Source: Mycobacteriaceae bacterium (GTDB taxonomy: Bacteria > Actinomycetota > Actinomycetes > Mycobacteriales > Mycobacteriaceae). From it: a DNA stretch of 64,000 bases. Positions 62,611 to 64,000 of this stretch are shown piece after piece; the stretch's first letter is position 1, and each line of letters opens with the position of its first letter. Under the pieces are notes generated by a model. That model did no database searches. It saw only the letters and a list, made by a program, of their open reading frames with translations, and had not been told where the DNA came from. The DNA lies in contig JAIEPH010000026.1 in NCBI GenBank assembly GCA_019749805.1, positions 186,001 through 250,000 on the forward strand. Reading direction: 5' to 3'. A program made the translations under genes and the position numbers.

Positions 62611-62813
62611 ATCGTGAGATTACGCCGTGCGGCGATTGCCACGCTATCTCGCGATCGCGGCCTCGGTGCCGTTGCTCGCCATCATGGCCGTCACCTTCCT
62701 GACTGCTTCCGAGATCGCCGAAATCATCGTGCCGATCAGGGTGGTGTGTGCCGTCGTAGACGGCGTGCCGCGCACCGCGCGAGTCGGTGCCGCTTGCGAA
62801 CTGGTACTTCTGG

Positions 62814-62886
62814 TGCCCCCACCAGGGCTCGAACCTGGGACCTGCGGATTAAAAGTCCGTAGCTCTACCAACTGAGCTATAGGGGC
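62814..62886 (-). tRNA. tRNA-Lys (anticodon TTT)
   Basis: Full cloverleaf on the minus strand: acceptor GCCCCTA/TGGGGGC, D-arm TAGCTCAGTTGGTAGAGC, anticodon loop CTTTTAA reading TTT, T-arm with GGTTCGAGCC. The 3' CCA is encoded (62811-62813). Confidence 0.97.
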
Positions 62887-63007
62887 GCGAGGCATCAGGA
62901 TACTGGGTGCCGTCGGGCACCGCGTTTGAGGATTGGGGTGTCCGTACCCTAAGCTAGCGAGGCTCCCAGCGTCACAGCGTTGTGAGTACCCCGGAGAGAT
63001 TCGGCTG

Positions 63008-63080
63008 GCCCCCTTCGTCTAGCGGCCTAGGACGCCGCCCTTTCAAGGCGGTAGCGCGGGTTCGAATCCCGTAGGGGGTA
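63008..63080 (+). tRNA. tRNA-Glu (anticodon TTC)
   Basis: Acceptor GCCCCCT/AGGGGGT, anticodon stem CCGCC/GGCGG with loop CTTTCAA reading TTC, T-arm GCGGGTTCGAATCCCGT. First of three same-strand tRNAs. Confidence 0.97.
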
Positions 63081-63122
63081 CTTGCTACGCGGGCCACCCG
63101 CGGGGCACAGCAGTACAGCAAG

Positions 63123-63196
63123 GCCCTGTGGCGCAGTTGGTTAGCGCGCCGCCCTGTCACGGCGGAGGTCGCGGGTTCGAGTCCCGTCAGGGTCGC
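63123..63196 (+). tRNA. tRNA-Asp (anticodon GTC)
   Basis: Acceptor GGCCCTG/CAGGGTC, anticodon stem CCGCC/GGCGG with loop CTGTCAC reading GTC, T-arm GCGGGTTCGAGTCCCGT, CCA encoded (63197-63199). Confidence 0.97.
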
Positions 63197-63237
63197 CATT
63201 TCGGCGAGGTATTCCGGTCGCAAGGCCGGAGCCTTCC

Positions 63238-63311
63238 GGCCAGGTAGCTCAGTTGGTACGAGCGTCCGCCTGAAAAGCGGAAGGTCGCCGGTTCGATCCC
63301 GGCCCTGGCCA
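63238..63311 (+). tRNA. tRNA-Phe (anticodon GAA)
   Basis: Acceptor GGCCAGG/CCTGGCC, anticodon stem CCGCC/GCGG(A) with loop TGAAAA reading GAA, T-arm GCCGGTTCGATCCCGGC. No CCA encoded. Confidence 0.96.
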
Positions 63312-63466
63312 CTCCCGAGGCGCTCTGCCTCGATGCCCCCGTCGTCGACGCTCGGGCAGCAGTTCGAGTGCCAGTTCACCGGTCCGGAAGGCCCGTATAC
63401 CGGCCACCGCAGATCACGACCCGCCGGGACTAGTTGCGTCTTTCTGGCGGAGCGCATATCTTCCGT

Positions 63467-63484
63467 TGGTACGATGGTGTACCA
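63467..63484. promoter_or_regulatory. Palindrome over the promoter of the second P450
   Basis: TGGTAC-gatggt-GTACCA, 6-bp perfect arms. TACGAT (63470-63475), a -10-like element, lies in the left arm, and the transcription start would fall in the right arm. A repressor operator is plausible; no regulator is within view. Confidence 0.5.
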
Positions 63485-63496
63485 CGGAGGGATTTA

Positions 63497-64000
63497 ATGG
63501 CCGAGCCGACCACGGACCCGGTGCGCTTGCCGCCGGCGCCGCGCATACCCAAGCTGCTGCAGGGCGTGGGATTCCTCGCTGCCCGGGATAAGGCGGTCGC
63601 CGCCGTGTCCAGGCGGTACGGCCCCACATTCACGCTCAACCTGCCGATTTTCGGCCCGACCGTCGTCGTCGGCGATCCGGCCCTGATCAAAGAGTTGTTC
63701 ACGGCCAAACCGGACCTGATCGCACGAGCCGGGGTGCTCGGCGAGATGTTCGGCCCGGGCTCGACGTTCAGTCTCGCGGGTGCCGAGCACCGCGAACGTC
63801 GCAAGTTGCTGGTTCCGCCGTTCCACGGCAAGCGCATGGCCGGCTACGAGGCGGTCGTCGAAGAAGAGGTGATGCGCGAGGTCGCGTCCTGGCCCGAAGG
63901 TGAGGAATTCGAGACCATGCCCTCGATGATGCGCATCACCCTCAACGCCATTCTGCGCACGGTCTTCGGCGCCGAGGGGACGGCCCTCGACGAACTGCGC
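63497..64000 (+). CDS. Cytochrome P450, N-terminal part (runs off the window)
   Basis: The first 168 codons of a P450. Recognisable are the Pro-rich start RLPPAPRIPKLLQGVGF, the beta-1 region YGPTFTLNLPIFGPTVVVGDPALIKELF and the C-helix AEHRERRKLLVPPFHGKRMAGYE (W/HxxxR-type haem propionate contact). The I-helix and haem loop lie beyond 64000, so the enzyme type cannot be fixed. GGAGG (63486-63490) precedes ATG 63497. It is not closely similar to the P450 at 997. Confidence 0.9.
   Translation, partial: MAEPTTDPVRLPPAPRIPKLLQGVGFLAARDKAVAAVSRRYGPTFTLNLPIFGPTVVVGDPALIKELFTAKPDLIARAGVLGEMFGPGSTFSLAGAEHRERRKLLVPPFHGKRMAGYEAVVEEEVMREVASWPEGEEFETMPSMMRITLNAILRTVFGAEGTALDELR

Noticed and set aside
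62627..62875. 82-codon ORF ending inside tRNA-Lys
   Set aside because: A hydrophobic N-terminus is present, but the last 20 codons are the complement of the tRNA gene, so the frame cannot be maintained by selection. No ribosome site is seen.
63231..63311. GGCCGGA/TTCCGGCC hairpin before tRNA-Phe as a terminator
   Set aside because: The right arm is part of the tRNA acceptor stem; it more likely reflects processing context than termination.

Overview
The window is high-GC actinobacterial DNA and reads as the chromosome of a Mycobacterium/Mycolicibacterium, probably a rapid grower. Gene families and order follow the M. tuberculosis block around Rv0777-Rv0826 (purB, cyp126, Rv0779c, purC, ptrB, purSQ, cfp29/dyp, pepC, purL, purF, purM, pabC-like, sseC2-cysA2-thiX, lmeA, glnR, mshD, pstB, phoU, LCP protein, dus, desA1). 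Mycothiol synthase, LmeA, DesA1, encapsulin and F420-type enzymes fit this. Many genes have a TANNNT -10 element 6-8 nt before an ATG/GTG, the mycobacterial leaderless arrangement. It is not M. tuberculosis: ptrB is intact and a large arsenic/metal island is present.

Layout. 1-9.6 kb: purB-cyp126-TehA-like operon, an AbiEi/DUF559-type protein, divergent Rv0779c homologue and purC-ptrB, then a TetR regulator, a glutathione-peroxidase-like enzyme and a DUF2334-type protein. 9.6-14.2 kb: FAD dehydrogenase, two genes of unknown or putative hydrolase function, a secreted protein, purS-purQ. 14.2-16.6 kb: an accessory type VII secretion cassette (EspC-like protein, WXG-type effector, membrane protein). 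16.6-19.7 kb: encapsulin, its DyP peroxidase cargo, and a divergent M18 aminopeptidase. 19.7-20.3 kb: a wrecked Na+/H+ antiporter gene. 20.4-29.3 kb: small enzymes, purL with two downstream membrane-protein genes, an SDR, a PPOX/F420 protein, an orphan MCE gene and a sterol-carrier-family gene. 29.5-36.1 kb: purF, an NAD-binding protein, a secreted cupin, purM, DUF3073, YgfZ-like protein, PabC-like enzyme.

36.1-43.2 kb: a candidate structured leader RNA before an ABC solute-binding lipoprotein; a short operon headed by a 32-aa membrane peptide and a nitrobindin/FABP-like protein; the sulfur operon DUF4395-cysA2-sseC2 preceded by a leaderless polycysteine uORF; thiX, lmeA, glnR, mshD. 43.3-50.0 kb: the arsenic/metal island, with two CadI/ArsI-type proteins, a SigZ-like sigma factor, two ArsR repressors, Acr3, a DinB-like protein, a DUF4239-type membrane protein, ArsC and an ArsR-ArsC fusion, with palindromic operators next to all three repressors. 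50.1-54.9 kb: a Pho box, pstSCAB, a 19-bp terminator and convergent phoU. 54.9-62.6 kb: LCP protein, dus and desA1, two tandem secreted paralogues, a TetR/MpaB-like divergent pair and a DUF2510 protein. 62.8-64.0 kb: tRNA-Lys, -Glu, -Asp, -Phe and the start of a second P450.

Themes: dispersed de novo purine synthesis genes (purB, C, S, Q, L, F, M); phosphate uptake and nitrogen control; sulfur/thiol metabolism beside arsenic detoxification; and oxidative-stress encapsulation. The most interesting regulatory signals are the polycysteine attenuator, the 36.1-36.3 kb structured RNA, the palindrome-in-promoter upstream of the PPOX gene, and the operator set of the arsenic island.
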